Positions 49,003 to 57,517 are shown, counted from the stretch's first letter. The stretch is DNA of 61,655 nucleotides from Mediterraneibacter glycyrrhizinilyticus (GCF_016902345.1 NZ_JACJLR010000017.1:1-61655), one strand, 5' to 3'. Numbers and translations: made by a program. The notes: generated by a model not told the origin, from the sequence alone.

Positions 49003-49629
49003 TCAGCGGTTCAGTATGTTTCCGTCGATGGAGATCGTTACTACCTGCCAGGGGAGGACCTTGCCGCTGTCCTGAAGTGCTTTCTTCACAGCGTGTTCAA
49101 GGCCTCCGCAGCAGGGAACCTCCATGCGGATGACAGTCACATTTTTGATCTCGTTTCCACGGATGATCTCGGTGAGTTTCTCGGAATAGTCGATGGCATC
49201 CAGCTTTGGACAGCCGATCAGTGTGACCTTTCCCTTCATAAAATCCTCATGAAAACGTGAATAGGCGTAAGCGGTACAGTCTGCTGCCACGAGGAGGGAA
49301 GTGTTCTGAAAATATGGGGCGCTGACCGGGGCAAGCCTGATCTGTACCGGCCACTGGCCAAGTTGGGAGCCGGCAGGGGAAACAGGAGTTTTGGATGCCA
49401 TATGTTTTTTTACCGCTTCGGCGTCATACGCGGCCGCTTCTCTCTCTACAAAAGAGATGGCTCCCGTGGGGCAGGCGGGGAGACAGTCGCCCAGGCCGTC
49501 GCAGTAGTCGTCGCGCAGCAGTCTGGCTTTTCCGTTTACCATGCCGATGGCGCCTTCGTGACAGGCGGACGCACAGAGTCCGCAGCCGTTACATTTTTCT
49601 TCATTGATCTGAATGATCTTTCTTATCAT
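49003..49629 (-). CDS. 4Fe-4S dicluster ferredoxin-like protein
   Basis: 208 residues. The N-terminal half has two 4Fe-4S motifs, CNGCGLCASAC and a modified YCDGLGDCLPACP. The C-terminal half (about 105-208) is a conserved domain with ADCTAYAY, IGCPKLDAIDYSEKL and MEVPCCGGLEHAV, whose extra cysteines may bind another cluster. Probably a cytoplasmic electron carrier. It is convergent with the flavodiiron gene, the stops only 4 bp apart and without a terminator between. Start after AAAGGATGATATC on the minus strand. Confidence 0.85.
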   Translation of the reverse strand: MIRKIIQINEEKCNGCGLCASACHEGAIGMVNGKARLLRDDYCDGLGDCLPACPTGAISFVEREAAAYDAEAVKKHMASKTPVSPAGSQLGQWPVQIRLAPVSAPYFQNTSLLVAADCTAYAYSRFHEDFMKGKVTLIGCPKLDAIDYSEKLTEIIRGNEIKNVTVIRMEVPCCGGLEHAVKKALQDSGKVLPWQVVTISIDGNILNR

Positions 49630-49740
49630 GATATCATCCTTTCGTAAGCTGAATTATCGTTGGTTGCTTTGCGAGAAATATTGTATGACATGAATGGATA
49701 TAATTATGTTGTTTTAACAACGAAATATAGAAAAATGGAG

Positions 49741-49796
49741 AAAAAAGGAGCCATTGCTCCATAGGTGATCACTCATCTATTTTGCAATGGCGCCTG
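49741..49796 (-). terminator. Terminator of the DUF6465-like gene
   Basis: On the minus strand AGGCGCCATTGC pairs with GCAATGGCTCCT, followed by TTTTTTCT (plus-strand span 49741-49795). The loop is about 26 nt. Confidence 0.8.
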
Positions 49797-49798
49797 GA

Positions 49799-50173
49799 TC
49801 ATAAGTCGATGAAACTGTTTCCGCCTGCGCAGGCAAAGTAAGCTTTGCGGTCTTCCGGTTTTACATAGATTTTAAGATCAGTGCTGTCCATGCCTTCGGC
49901 AGAGCATTTATCGAGGATGCGCTGCGCGATCTCTTCGACTGTGAACTCTGAATTCTGATACTGAAGGAACATTTCGTATGCAGGAGCCTTGACTTCTGCG
50001 GATCCGGTCACGGCCGGAGTTTCAGCGGCTGCGCCGGATGATGCTGCTGCGGGAGCAGTTACAAACCCAGCTTCAGCGCCCGGTGAAGTCTGCTCTGCGG
50101 AGGGAGCGGCGGCTGCGGAAGCCTGTACCTGATTTATTTTTTTGAGTCTCTTTTTTGCTGTTCTTCTGCTCAT
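49799..50173 (-). CDS. DUF6465-like small protein with Ala/Pro-rich linker
   Basis: 124 residues. A basic N-terminus (MSRRTAKKRLKKINQ) precedes a low-complexity Ala/Pro/Ser linker (about 16-65). A conserved C-terminal domain follows (YEMFLQYQNSEFTVEEIAQR, then KIYVKPEDRKAYFACAGG), resembling the DUF6465 proteins common in Lachnospiraceae. The basic head plus Ala/Pro tail recalls nucleic-acid-associated proteins, but no function is known. AAGGAGTTATCATT precedes the ATG; a terminator follows. Confidence 0.7.
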   Translation of the reverse strand: MSRRTAKKRLKKINQVQASAAAAPSAEQTSPGAEAGFVTAPAAASSGAAAETPAVTGSAEVKAPAYEMFLQYQNSEFTVEEIAQRILDKCSAEGMDSTDLKIYVKPEDRKAYFACAGGNSFIDL

Positions 50174-50341
50174 AATGATAACTCCTTTTCTTCATAGTAT
50201 CGGACAGATTTATTAAAAAAAGCCCTTTGGACATTATATACCGAAGGAAGAAGGAAGTCAAAGTTAACAGAGGAGAAGCTGGGAAACAGAGGGAACGGAT
50301 ATTACAAAATTAAAAAAACTAAAGAAAATTAAAAAAAGGAC

Positions 50342-50370
50342 TTGCATATTTGGGAAACATGTGATATTAT
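50342..50370 (+). promoter_or_regulatory. Promoter of tRNA-Gly
   Basis: TTGCAT (50342-50347), 17-nt spacer, TATTAT (50365-50370), about 20 bp before the tRNA 5' end. Confidence 0.65.
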
Positions 50371-50391
50371 ACTGCTTGTGTCAGAGATGAT

Positions 50392-50462
50392 GCGGGTGTA
50401 GTTCAATGGTAGAACACCAGCCTTCCAAGCTGGATACGTGAGTTCGATTCTCATCACCCGCT
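50392..50462 (+). tRNA. tRNA-Gly (anticodon TCC)
   Basis: 71 nt. Acceptor stem GCGGGTG (50392-50398) with CACCCGC (50455-50461), D-loop with TTCAATGGTAGAA, anticodon stem CCAGC/GCTGG around CTTCCAA (anticodon TCC), T-arm GAGTTCGATTCTC. CCA is not encoded. A T-run follows (CTATTTTTTTG). Confidence 0.96.
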
Positions 50463-50623
50463 CTATTTTTTTGCCGTTATTCCGAATGGAGTAGCGGCAG
50501 AACTTGCCTTTAGGGAGTTTTCCAGAGGTGTACGCAGTCGATAGACATTATTCGACATATCTGTTCTTTTTTGGATTGTATCTGTCCATATCCCTGTGCT
50601 ATACTGTAAGAAAATCAGTAGCA

Positions 50624-50686
50624 GTTCAGCCATGCAGCTCGAATCCGCTGCTTTGCAGCTCCTCCTCACTGCATGGCTGAACTGTC
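50624..50686 (+). promoter_or_regulatory. Perfect 16-bp leader hairpin upstream of the DUF624 gene
   Basis: CAGTTCAGCCATGCAG (50624-50639) and CTGCATGGCTGAACTG (50671-50686) are exact complements around a 31-nt loop. A TATACT -10 lies just upstream (50602-50607) with a poor -35. No T-tract follows, so it is not a terminator; the ribosome binding site is 20 nt downstream and free. Confidence 0.6.
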
Positions 50687-50716
50687 GTGAAAATTATCGA
50701 AAAGAGAGATGGTAAA

Positions 50717-51352
50717 ATGAAATTTAATCTTGCGGATAACGCGGTAACTCGTGCACTTTCTAAGATTTGCGATATGGTATGCCTGAATATCATGTGGCTG
50801 GTCTGCTGTATCCCGATCGTTACAATCGGGGCATCTACGACAGCACTGTATTCTGTCATGCTGAAAATGGTGAAGAATGAAGAAGGTTACATTTTCAGGG
50901 GATTTTTTAAGGCATTCAAGGAGAATTTTAAACAGAGTACGATCATGTGGCTGCTGTTTGCTGCTCTCTGGATCGTCTGGTGGCTGGACTTTAATTTTAC
51001 GGGAGCACTGCCAGGGCAGCTCAGTTTTGTGTTCCGGGTTTTATTTTTGCTGCTGGGCTTTATCCTCCTTTCAGTGATGACGTATGCATTTCCACTGACG
51101 GCAAGGTATATCAACCCGATCGGCGCGACACTGAAGAATGCGCTGATCCTTACAGTGGCGAAGCTGCCGTATACGTTTCTGATGGTGGTGGTCATCGTGG
51201 CGGCGGTTCTGGGATCATTTTGGAATACGACGACATTCATGTTTGCAGTTCCGCTGTGGCTTTTGATCGGCGGTTCACTTGTGGCATGGATCAATTCATG
51301 GATACTGAGAAGAGTGTTTCTGATCTTTGAGAAAGATGAAGAAAATAAATAA
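50717..51352 (+). CDS. DUF624 (YesL-like) membrane protein
   Basis: 211 residues with about five membrane segments (near 18-45, 78-95, 100-128, 148-172, 178-200). The DUF624 signature is visible: LNIMWLVCCIPIVTIGASTTALYSVML (in parts), EGYIFRGFFKAFKENFKQST (in parts). The family is often near sugar ABC transporters and is of unknown function. The start is ATG 50717 (MKFNLADN) with GAGAGATGG upstream. xpt follows 21 bp later, probably in the same transcript. Confidence 0.82.
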   Translation: MKFNLADNAVTRALSKICDMVCLNIMWLVCCIPIVTIGASTTALYSVMLKMVKNEEGYIFRGFFKAFKENFKQSTIMWLLFAALWIVWWLDFNFTGALPGQLSFVFRVLFLLLGFILLSVMTYAFPLTARYINPIGATLKNALILTVAKLPYTFLMVVVIVAAVLGSFWNTTTFMFAVPLWLLIGGSLVAWINSWILRRVFLIFEKDEENK

Positions 51353-51373
51353 TAAAAGGAAGAGGTTGCAGGG

Positions 51374-51958
51374 ATGAACTTTTTAGAAGAACGAATCGTA
51401 AAGGACGGAGTTGTAAAAGAGGGAAATGTACTCAAAGTTGACAGTTTCCTGAATCATCAGATGGATATTGAGCTGCTGAATCAGATGGGGGCGGAGTTTA
51501 AACGCAGGTTTGCGGACAAGCCGATCAACAAGATCCTGACCATTGAGGCTTCAGGGATCGGGATTGCCTGTATTGCTGCACAGCATTTTAACGTTCCTGT
51601 GGTATTTGCAAAGAAGTCCCAGAGCATCAATCTGGATGGTGAGATGTATGTGGCGGAAGTGGAGTCCTTTACTCACAAATGTATCAACCATGTGATCGTG
51701 GCTCAGAAGTTTTTGGGACCGGAAGACCATGTGCTGATCATCGACGATTTCCTGGCAAACGGCTGCGCGCTCCAGGGGCTGATCCAGATCGTTCAGTCGG
51801 CGGGTGCCACGGTGGAAGGAATCGGCATTGCGATCGAGAAAGGCTTCCAGTCCGGCGGGCGCATCATAAGGAATCTCGGCTACCAGCTGGAGTCTCTGGC
51901 TATCGTGGACGGTATGGACGCGGAGACAGGACACATTGATTTTCGCACTCAGGACTGA
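51374..51958 (+). CDS. xpt: Xanthine phosphoribosyltransferase
   Basis: A 194-residue type I phosphoribosyltransferase salvaging xanthine to XMP. The PRPP loop is [14 protein letters not shown]; other family segments are [14 protein letters not shown] and [26 protein letters not shown] precedes the ATG. xpt is often under a purine riboswitch, but none is visible upstream of it or of the DUF624 gene. A short terminator (CAGCGC 51961-51966 with GCGCTG 51974-51979, then TTTTCTG) follows. Confidence 0.93.
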   Translation: MNFLEERIVKDGVVKEGNVLKVDSFLNHQMDIELLNQMGAEFKRRFADKPINKILTIEASGIGIACIAAQHFNVPVVFAKKSQSINLDGEMYVAEVESFTHKCINHVIVAQKFLGPEDHVLIIDDFLANGCALQGLIQIVQSAGATVEGIGIAIEKGFQSGGRIIRNLGYQLESLAIVDGMDAETGHIDFRTQD

Positions 51959-51960
51959 GG

Positions 51961-51984
51961 CAGCGCAGAGCGGGCGCTGTTTTC
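51961..51984 (+). terminator. Terminator after xpt
   Basis: CAGCGC (51961-51966) pairs with GCGCTG (51974-51979), then TTTTC. Short but well formed, directly after the stop. Confidence 0.6.
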
Positions 51985-52031
51985 TGAAAAACGGTTCAAC
52001 AAATCTTTAGAATTTCTTAGGAATCTTATAT

Positions 52032-52081
52032 CAGCCTCCTTTAGATTTACAGGATATCCTGCAAACAGTTAAAGGAGGCTG
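52032..52081 (+). promoter_or_regulatory. Stem that sequesters the dedA ribosome binding site
   Basis: CAGCCTCCTTTA (52032-52043) is the exact complement of TAAAGGAGGCTG (52070-52081), which contains the whole AAAGGAGG ribosome binding site of dedA. The loop holds a further palindrome CAGGATATCCTG (52050-52061). A possible TAGAAT -10 at 52008-52013 would place the whole stem in the transcript. The ATG is 6 nt beyond the stem. Confidence 0.65.
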
Positions 52082-52086
52082 TATCA

Positions 52087-52596
52087 ATGAATATCCAGAT
52101 ACTGACAGATTATTTTATACAGTACGGTGCGTTCTTTATCTTCCTCATCGTCTTTTTGGAATATCTGAACCTGCCGGGATTCCCCGCCGGAGTGATCATG
52201 CCGCTGGCAGGGATCTGGGCAGCGAAAGGCGAGATCAGTTTTCCGGTGGTGATGATACTCAGCGTGGCTGCGGGACTTGCGGGAAGCTGGCTCCTCTACC
52301 TGCTGGGAAGGCTGGGCGGTGCGAAGCTTTTGGGACTATATTTCCGAAAGTTTCCCGGACAGAGGGATGCGGTGGAGAAAAAGATCTCCTATCTGCGGGA
52401 GAAAGGATGCGTCGGAGTTTTTATCAGCAAACTGCTTCCGGTGGCAAGAACCCTGATCTCCATCCCGGCAGGGATGATCAAGATGAACTTTGCGAAATAT
52501 ACAGTGACCTCCCTGTGCGGAGTGTTCCTCTGGAACCTGACGTTTGTAGGAGCGGGATATTTCCTTGGGGAAAAGGCGATCGATATGCTGGCCTGA
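52087..52596 (+). CDS. DedA family membrane protein
   Basis: 169 residues, slightly shorter than typical DedA (about 200). DedA proteins are envelope scramblase or transporter candidates, some acting on undecaprenyl phosphate or phosphatidylethanolamine. Visible motifs are FLEYLNLPGFPAGVIMPLAG, GSWLLYLLGRLGG, FISKLLPVARTLISIPAGM (with the conserved Arg and Pro) and a C-terminal FLWNLTFVGAGYFLG. The ATG follows AAAGGAGGCTGTATCA, itself buried in an RNA stem. Confidence 0.88.
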   Translation: MNIQILTDYFIQYGAFFIFLIVFLEYLNLPGFPAGVIMPLAGIWAAKGEISFPVVMILSVAAGLAGSWLLYLLGRLGGAKLLGLYFRKFPGQRDAVEKKISYLREKGCVGVFISKLLPVARTLISIPAGMIKMNFAKYTVTSLCGVFLWNLTFVGAGYFLGEKAIDMLA

Positions 52597-52697
52597 GCGA
52601 GTGTAAAAAGCAGGGTTGCTTAGGAGAAAAAGATGGATTAGAATCAGTAGTGTCTGGAAAATGGATGGAATATTCTGAAAATACTATACAAATGCAG

Positions 52698-52735
52698 CAG
52701 GTACCGTGTACCTGTGAGAAAGTACACGGCACCTG
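52698..52735 (+). promoter_or_regulatory. Hairpin before the VanR-like regulator gene
   Basis: CAGGTACCGTGTAC (52698-52711) pairs with GTACACGGCACCTG (52722-52735), one mismatch. TTAAAAAATAAAC follows, so it is not a terminator on this strand. A TATACA -10 lies just upstream at 52685-52690 with a poor -35. Confidence 0.5.
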
Positions 52736-52774
52736 TTAAAAAATAAACGAGCTTAGAAGGAGAGAGACAGGGTA

Positions 52775-53473
52775 ATGGAGACGAACAACATATTGATCGT
52801 GGAGGATGACAAGGAGATACGTGAGGGCGTCCAGATCTACCTGCAGAGTCAGGGATACAAAGTATTTCAGGCTGCGGACGGGATCGAGGGGCTGGAGATC
52901 ATGGAGAAGGAGGAGATCCATCTGGCGATCGTGGACATCATGATGCCGCGGATGGACGGAATACGGATGACCATGAAGCTGCGGGAGAAATACGACTTTC
53001 CGGTGATCATGCTGTCGGCGAAGTCGGAGGAGGTTGATAAGATCACGGGGTTGAACATCGGTGCCGATGACTACGTGACGAAGCCGTTTACACCGATGGA
53101 GCTGATGGCGAGAGTGAATTCTCAGCTGAGAAGGTACCGGAAATTCCTGGAGAAGCTGACTCCCAAGGAGAATGTCCATGTGATCGGAGGCCTGGAGATC
53201 AACGAGGATACGGTGGAAGTGTCTGTGGACGGAGTCCCGGTGAAACTGACGCCGATCGAGTACAAGATCATCCTTCTTCTGGCAAAGAATCCGGGGCGGG
53301 TGTTCTCTTCTGAGGAGATCTATGAGCGGGTATGGCAGGAGAAAGCGATCAATACGGACACGATCATGGTCCATGTGAGGAACATAAGAGAGAAGATCGA
53401 ACTGGATCCGAAGAATCCAAAATATTTAAAGGTGGTGTGGGGTGTTGGATACAAAATCGAAAAACAGCCGTAA
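52775..53473 (+). CDS. VanR-like response regulator (OmpR family)
   Basis: 232 residues: receiver domain with Glu10/Asp11/Asp12, phospho-acceptor Asp54 (IVDIMMPRMDG), Lys in VTKPFTP; then a winged-helix domain with LTPIEYKIILLL and a C-terminal YLKVVWGVGYKIEK. Close in pattern to VanR/PhoB-type regulators of cell-wall stress systems. Start ATG 52775 after AGAAGGAGAGAGACAGGGTA. It overlaps the kinase gene by 32 nt. Confidence 0.9.
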   Translation: METNNILIVEDDKEIREGVQIYLQSQGYKVFQAADGIEGLEIMEKEEIHLAIVDIMMPRMDGIRMTMKLREKYDFPVIMLSAKSEEVDKITGLNIGADDYVTKPFTPMELMARVNSQLRRYRKFLEKLTPKENVHVIGGLEINEDTVEVSVDGVPVKLTPIEYKIILLLAKNPGRVFSSEEIYERVWQEKAINTDTIMVHVRNIREKIELDPKNPKYLKVVWGVGYKIEKQP

Positions 53474-55631
53474 ACTCGGCGTGATTGTTGTAGTTTTATT
53501 TTTAGGGGTCTGCTCCATTCTGATCATGAATAATTACGGAAATATCAGACGCTATCTGGAGAGCGAGACCGGGCAGGAGAACCGACAGACAGAGGCGGTT
53601 TTCGATATGGGGGATGAACTGGCAGAGGGGAATTACATCCTGTACAACGAATATTCAGAGGAGACGGAGCTGTCAGAGGTCCTCTACAATTACGGACAGC
53701 AGGAGTTTGACCTGACAAGGAAATTCATGGAGTATGGGGTGTTTGATGAAGAGGGAAACTCCCTCCTGGATGAGACGACGGATCAGGCGGCGGACCGTCT
53801 TATGAATGCAGAATCGTATTATGCATTCCGGGTTGAATATCAGTTTTCTGAAGAAGGAGAACTGTCATCGATCCAGGTCTCCGGAAGCGAGCTGGCGGTT
53901 CAGGATGAATATGCGGTGGAGTCGAATTATTTACTGGAAGCAGAGAACATCAGGTACAGCAATAATATCTCATCGATCTGTGAACCTGGCGGCGTGAGTA
54001 TCATCTATGGGATGACCGATGAAAATCTGTCGTCCTATACAGAGACGACGTATCCGGAATCTATGGATCTGAACAGTATGACCAATTCAAATGCATTCCG
54101 TGACCCGTTTGAGATCATGATCCTTGTGGTCATTGCCGCAGCGCTCCTTCTCCCCTGCGTGAAAAGGCTTGACATCAGTGAGATGAAATTGTTCCGGGTG
54201 TCCTTTGAAATCCCGGTGATTGTCCTGTTTTTCCTGCTGGTGAGCGACATCTTCTGGACAACCGGAAGAGTTGTGTACAGCACGCTGCAGGGCGAGCTCA
54301 GAGGCGGCATGGGAGTGATGGTCAATTTCCTGATGTGGATGTGTATCTTCGGAATCATATTCTGGGCGTTCACATCCCTGCGGGCGATCATCCGGATGAA
54401 AGGTGCATACTGGCGTGAGCGCACATTGACTCCGAAAGTGATCCGCTGGATCCGGTATGGGGACGGCAATGCCAAGAAAGTGCGCGACGGTATCGGAAAC
54501 GTGATCAGAAAAGTGAAAAGATTCTTCATGGATCAGTATGACGCGCTGCTGCATCTGGATTTCAGGGATAAGACGAATCGTACGATCCTGAGGATCGTGG
54601 TGATCAATTTTGTCATCCTTGCCATCGTGTGCCTGTTCTGGTTCTACGGGATGTTTGCGCTGATCATTTATTCGATCCTGCTGTTTCTGTTCCTGCGCAG
54701 GTTCACCCGGGATCTGCAGGAGAAATACGGTCTGCTCCTGAAGTCCACCAATGAGCTGGCGGAAGGACACCTGGACACTCCTATCGAGGGAGATATGGGA
54801 CTTTTCAATCCCATCCGGGAGGAACTGAAGAAGATCCAGAAGGGATTTAAGAAGGCGGTGGAGGAAGAGGTCAAGAACGAGCGCATGAAGACCGAGCTCG
54901 TGACCAATGTCTCCCATGACCTGAGGACTCCCCTGACGGCGATCATTACTTACACAGACCTTCTGAAAAATGAAAAGGATGAAGAAAAGCGCAGAGAGTA
55001 TATCGAAGTGCTGGAGAAAAAGTCTCTGAGGCTGAAGGTGCTGATCGAGGACTTGTTTGAGATCAGCAAGGCGGCGAGCAAGAGCGTAAAGATGAATTAC
55101 ATGAAGGTGGACATCGTGGATCTGCTAAAGCAGGTCGGGCTTGAGAACGACAGCAGGATTAAAGAAGCCAATCTGGAATTCCGCTGGAAGCTGCCGGATC
55201 ATAAGATCGTGATGTATCTGGACAGCCAGAAAACCTACCGGATTTTTGAAAATCTGATCGTCAATATCACGAAATATGCTATGAGGCATACGCGGGCATA
55301 CATTGAGATGACGGAAGAAGAAAAGCACGTGCACATTTCCATGAAAAATGTTTCTGCAACAGAGCTGGATTTCAATGTGGATGAGATCACAGACCGGTTT
55401 GTGAGAGGCGATGCGTCCAGGAACACGGAAGGATCCGGACTGGGTCTGGCGATCGCAAAGAGTTTTGTGGAACTTCAGCACGGCACACTGAAGATCTCTA
55501 CAGAGGCGGATCTGTTCAAAGCAGATATCATCCTGCCGAAGATGGAGATGCCTCAGGAAGCCGGGCAGGAGCCGGAGGGGCAGAACGTTCCGCGGCAGCC
55601 GGAAGAGAGCGGAAGCACTCAGGAAGAATAA
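53442..55631 (+). CDS. Large VanS-like sensor histidine kinase
   Basis: 729 residues. One N-terminal membrane helix (about 14-31), an extracytoplasmic segment (about 32-220), then four or five further membrane helices (225-245, 250-270, 290-310, 380-420). A HAMP-like linker (LKSTNELAEGHLDTPIEGDM) precedes HisKA with His near residue 492 (NVSHDLRTPLTA). In the HATPase domain the classic DxGxG box is replaced by a segment leading to ITDRFVRGDASRNTEGSGLG. This fits a known clostridial VanS-like subgroup, though ATP binding is not proven by sequence. The C-terminus is Pro/Glu/Gln-rich. GTG start with AAAGGTGGTGTGGG upstream. The signal is unknown. Confidence 0.87.
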   Translation: MLDTKSKNSRKLGVIVVVLFLGVCSILIMNNYGNIRRYLESETGQENRQTEAVFDMGDELAEGNYILYNEYSEETELSEVLYNYGQQEFDLTRKFMEYGVFDEEGNSLLDETTDQAADRLMNAESYYAFRVEYQFSEEGELSSIQVSGSELAVQDEYAVESNYLLEAENIRYSNNISSICEPGGVSIIYGMTDENLSSYTETTYPESMDLNSMTNSNAFRDPFEIMILVVIAAALLLPCVKRLDISEMKLFRVSFEIPVIVLFFLLVSDIFWTTGRVVYSTLQGELRGGMGVMVNFLMWMCIFGIIFWAFTSLRAIIRMKGAYWRERTLTPKVIRWIRYGDGNAKKVRDGIGNVIRKVKRFFMDQYDALLHLDFRDKTNRTILRIVVINFVILAIVCLFWFYGMFALIIYSILLFLFLRRFTRDLQEKYGLLLKSTNELAEGHLDTPIEGDMGLFNPIREELKKIQKGFKKAVEEEVKNERMKTELVTNVSHDLRTPLTAIITYTDLLKNEKDEEKRREYIEVLEKKSLRLKVLIEDLFEISKAASKSVKMNYMKVDIVDLLKQVGLENDSRIKEANLEFRWKLPDHKIVMYLDSQKTYRIFENLIVNITKYAMRHTRAYIEMTEEEKHVHISMKNVSATELDFNVDEITDRFVRGDASRNTEGSGLGLAIAKSFVELQHGTLKISTEADLFKADIILPKMEMPQEAGQEPEGQNVPRQPEESGSTQEE

Positions 55632-55656
55632 GATTTTACCTGAATATGATGAAATC

Positions 55657-55698
55657 AGTCCCTGCATATGATACTATGGTCATATGCAGGGACTTTCC
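55657..55698 (+). terminator. Terminator of the VanRS-like operon
   Basis: AGTCCCTGCATATGA (55657-55671) pairs perfectly with TCATATGCAGGGACT (55680-55694), then TTCCTG. The T-tract is weak but the stem is very stable. Confidence 0.7.
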
Positions 55699-55832
55699 TG
55701 TCCGGCGATAATTGTTTACGGTTGTTTGCGGAAAATTAGGAACGGACGGGGATTTGACGGGCGGGATATCCCGCACAAAAAAGATTTCTCCAGCAGGAAA
55801 AGAGATGGGGAGAAGAGAAGGAGGACGAGGAA

Positions 55833-56513
55833 ATGAGATATGAGATCAAGGGAGATACTCTGCCGGTAGTGATCTGTTATCTGGACGGAGGGGAACAGAT
55901 GATCACGGAAAGAGGTTCCATGAGCTGGATGTCGCCGAATATGAAGATGGAGACCACATCCAACGGCGGGATCGGAAAGGCGCTGGGCAGGATGTTTGCG
56001 GGAGAGGCGATCTTTCAGAACAGGTATACCGCAGAGGGCGGCAACGGGCTGATCGCTTTTGCCTCCAGTTTTCCGGGGCAGATCATGGCGCGGCAGATCA
56101 GCCCGGGAAATGAGATCATCGTGCAGAAATCCGGCTTCCTGGCGGCAGAATCCGGAGTGGAACTCTCCGTATTTTTCCAGAAAAAGCTGGGCGCGGGCTT
56201 CTTTGGCGGAGAAGGATTTATCATGCAGAGACTGTCCGGACAGGGGATGGCGTTCCTGGAATTTGACGGGCATGTGGTGGAGTATGAACTGCAGCCGGGG
56301 CAGCAGATCGTGGTGGATACGGGATATCTTGCAGCTATGGATGGAACCTGCAGTATGGAGATCAAGAGCGTGCCCGGGATCAAGAACATGGTATTTGGCG
56401 GCGAAGGGCTGTTCAATACGATCGTGACCGGACCGGGACGTGTGTGGCTTCAGACTATGCCGGTTTCAAATGTTGCGGAACTGATCCTTAAATTCATGCC
56501 GCCGAAATCGTGA
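55833..56513 (+). CDS. AIM24/TIGR00266 family protein
   Basis: 226 residues of the TIGR00266/AIM24 family, a beta-rich fold without known bacterial function. Segments typical of the family are MITERGSMSWMSPNMKMET, GEAIFQNRYTAEGGNGLIAF, GEGFIMQRLSGQGMAFLE, and the C-terminal GEGLFNTIVTGPGRVWLQTM. It starts after GAAGGAGGACGAGGAA. The AraC gene follows 18 bp later, suggesting co-transcription. Confidence 0.88.
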   Translation: MRYEIKGDTLPVVICYLDGGEQMITERGSMSWMSPNMKMETTSNGGIGKALGRMFAGEAIFQNRYTAEGGNGLIAFASSFPGQIMARQISPGNEIIVQKSGFLAAESGVELSVFFQKKLGAGFFGGEGFIMQRLSGQGMAFLEFDGHVVEYELQPGQQIVVDTGYLAAMDGTCSMEIKSVPGIKNMVFGGEGLFNTIVTGPGRVWLQTMPVSNVAELILKFMPPKS

Positions 56514-56531
56514 CAGTGAAGCGGGGACATC

Positions 56532-57434
56532 ATGGAAGAGTCATATGTATTGCAGATAAAAGAACGGCAGTTTTCAGACCTGTATCTGTGTTTCTGCGGA
56601 TATGCGGACTGCAGTGCAGGGCACAGTTTCGGACCGGCTGTGCGCCCGAACTACATCATCCACTACATCACAGAGGGGAGAGGGCGTTACACGGTTGACG
56701 GTGTCAGGTATGAGCTGGAGGCGGGGCAGGGTTTTTTGATCCAGCCCGGGGTCCAGACCTTTTACCAGGCGGATGAGAGCGATCCGTGGAGCTACCTGTG
56801 GGTCGGATTCGACGGAGCGCGGGCGGAGGAATATCTGAAGGGGATGGGGCTGGGAGAGAACCGCCTCATCTACCGCAGCAGCCACGGAGAGCGGCTGAGG
56901 CGGACTGTGATGGATATGCTGCGGCACAATACGTACACGGCATCGGACCAGTTCCTTCTGGAGGGGCTTTTGTACGCCTTCTTCGGGGTTCTGGCAGAGG
57001 ATATGGACGTCGTCTCCTCCTCGGAGGCGAATGCGGGGAGTCTCTATGTAAGAAAAGCGGTGGAGTTTATCCAGAACAACTACTGCAACCCGATCCATAT
57101 TACGGATGTGGCGGACTATGTATGTATCAATCGCAGTTATCTGTACACACTGTTCCAGAAGGAGCTGGGAGTTTCACCCCAGGAATATCTGACCAATTAC
57201 CGTCTGACCCAGGCGGCGGAACTGCTTGCCATAACAGATATTTCAATCGAAAGTGTGGCGTTCTCCTGTGGTTACAGCGATCCTCTTGTCTTCTCGAAAG
57301 CATTTAAGGCAAAGAACGGAATTACGCCGTCGAAGTATCGAAGAAAAAGCCGGGAAGAACAAAGGGAAAATCTGAAGAAGACAGAGACAAGGCTGAACGG
57401 GGGAAAACCGGTCAGTCATCTGAGCGGACTGTAG
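56532..57434 (+). CDS. AraC family transcriptional regulator
   Basis: 300 residues: N-terminal cupin-like sensing domain (about 20-150, with RPNYIIHYITEGRGRYTVDG and the LEAGQGFLIQPG turn), C-terminal double HTH (about 175-275) with INRSYLYTLFQKELGVSPQEYL and VAFSCGYSDPLVFSKAFKAKNGITPSKYR (in parts). The domain order fits MsmR/RafR-type sugar regulators. The next gene is an alpha-galactosidase with a promoter that has a perfect -10 and a poor -35, the pattern of an activator-dependent promoter, so it probably regulates that gene. The stop codon lies in a terminator stem. Confidence 0.88.
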   Translation: MEESYVLQIKERQFSDLYLCFCGYADCSAGHSFGPAVRPNYIIHYITEGRGRYTVDGVRYELEAGQGFLIQPGVQTFYQADESDPWSYLWVGFDGARAEEYLKGMGLGENRLIYRSSHGERLRRTVMDMLRHNTYTASDQFLLEGLLYAFFGVLAEDMDVVSSSEANAGSLYVRKAVEFIQNNYCNPIHITDVADYVCINRSYLYTLFQKELGVSPQEYLTNYRLTQAAELLAITDISIESVAFSCGYSDPLVFSKAFKAKNGITPSKYRRKSREEQRENLKKTETRLNGGKPVSHLSGL

Positions 57435-57457
57435 GAAAAACTACAGTCCTTTTTTTA
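57426..57457 (+). terminator. Terminator overlapping the end of the AraC gene
   Basis: GGACTGTAG (57426-57434, including the TAG stop) pairs with CTACAGTCC (57441-57449), then T8. Confidence 0.92.
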
Positions 57458-57511
57458 ACATTTCAACTGTTCTCTCCAACATGAAAACCTGTTTTTTTAT
57501 TCTGCTTTTTT

Positions 57512-57517
57512 TATAAT
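57512..57517 (+). promoter_or_regulatory. -10 of the alpha-galactosidase promoter
   Basis: Perfect TATAAT in T-rich DNA; the expected -35 position (57489-57494) has no TTGACA-like hexamer. Consistent with activation by the adjacent AraC protein. Confidence 0.55.

Noticed and set aside
49708..49721. GTTGTTTTAACAAC upstream of the ferredoxin-like gene as a Rex or FNR/HcpR operator
   Set aside because: Half-sites are separated by only 2 bp, not the spacing of the known operators; left as an unexplained palindrome.
50463..51373. Purine riboswitch upstream of xpt
   Set aside because: The conserved purine aptamer core was not found in the leader of the DUF624 gene or in the 21-bp gap before xpt.
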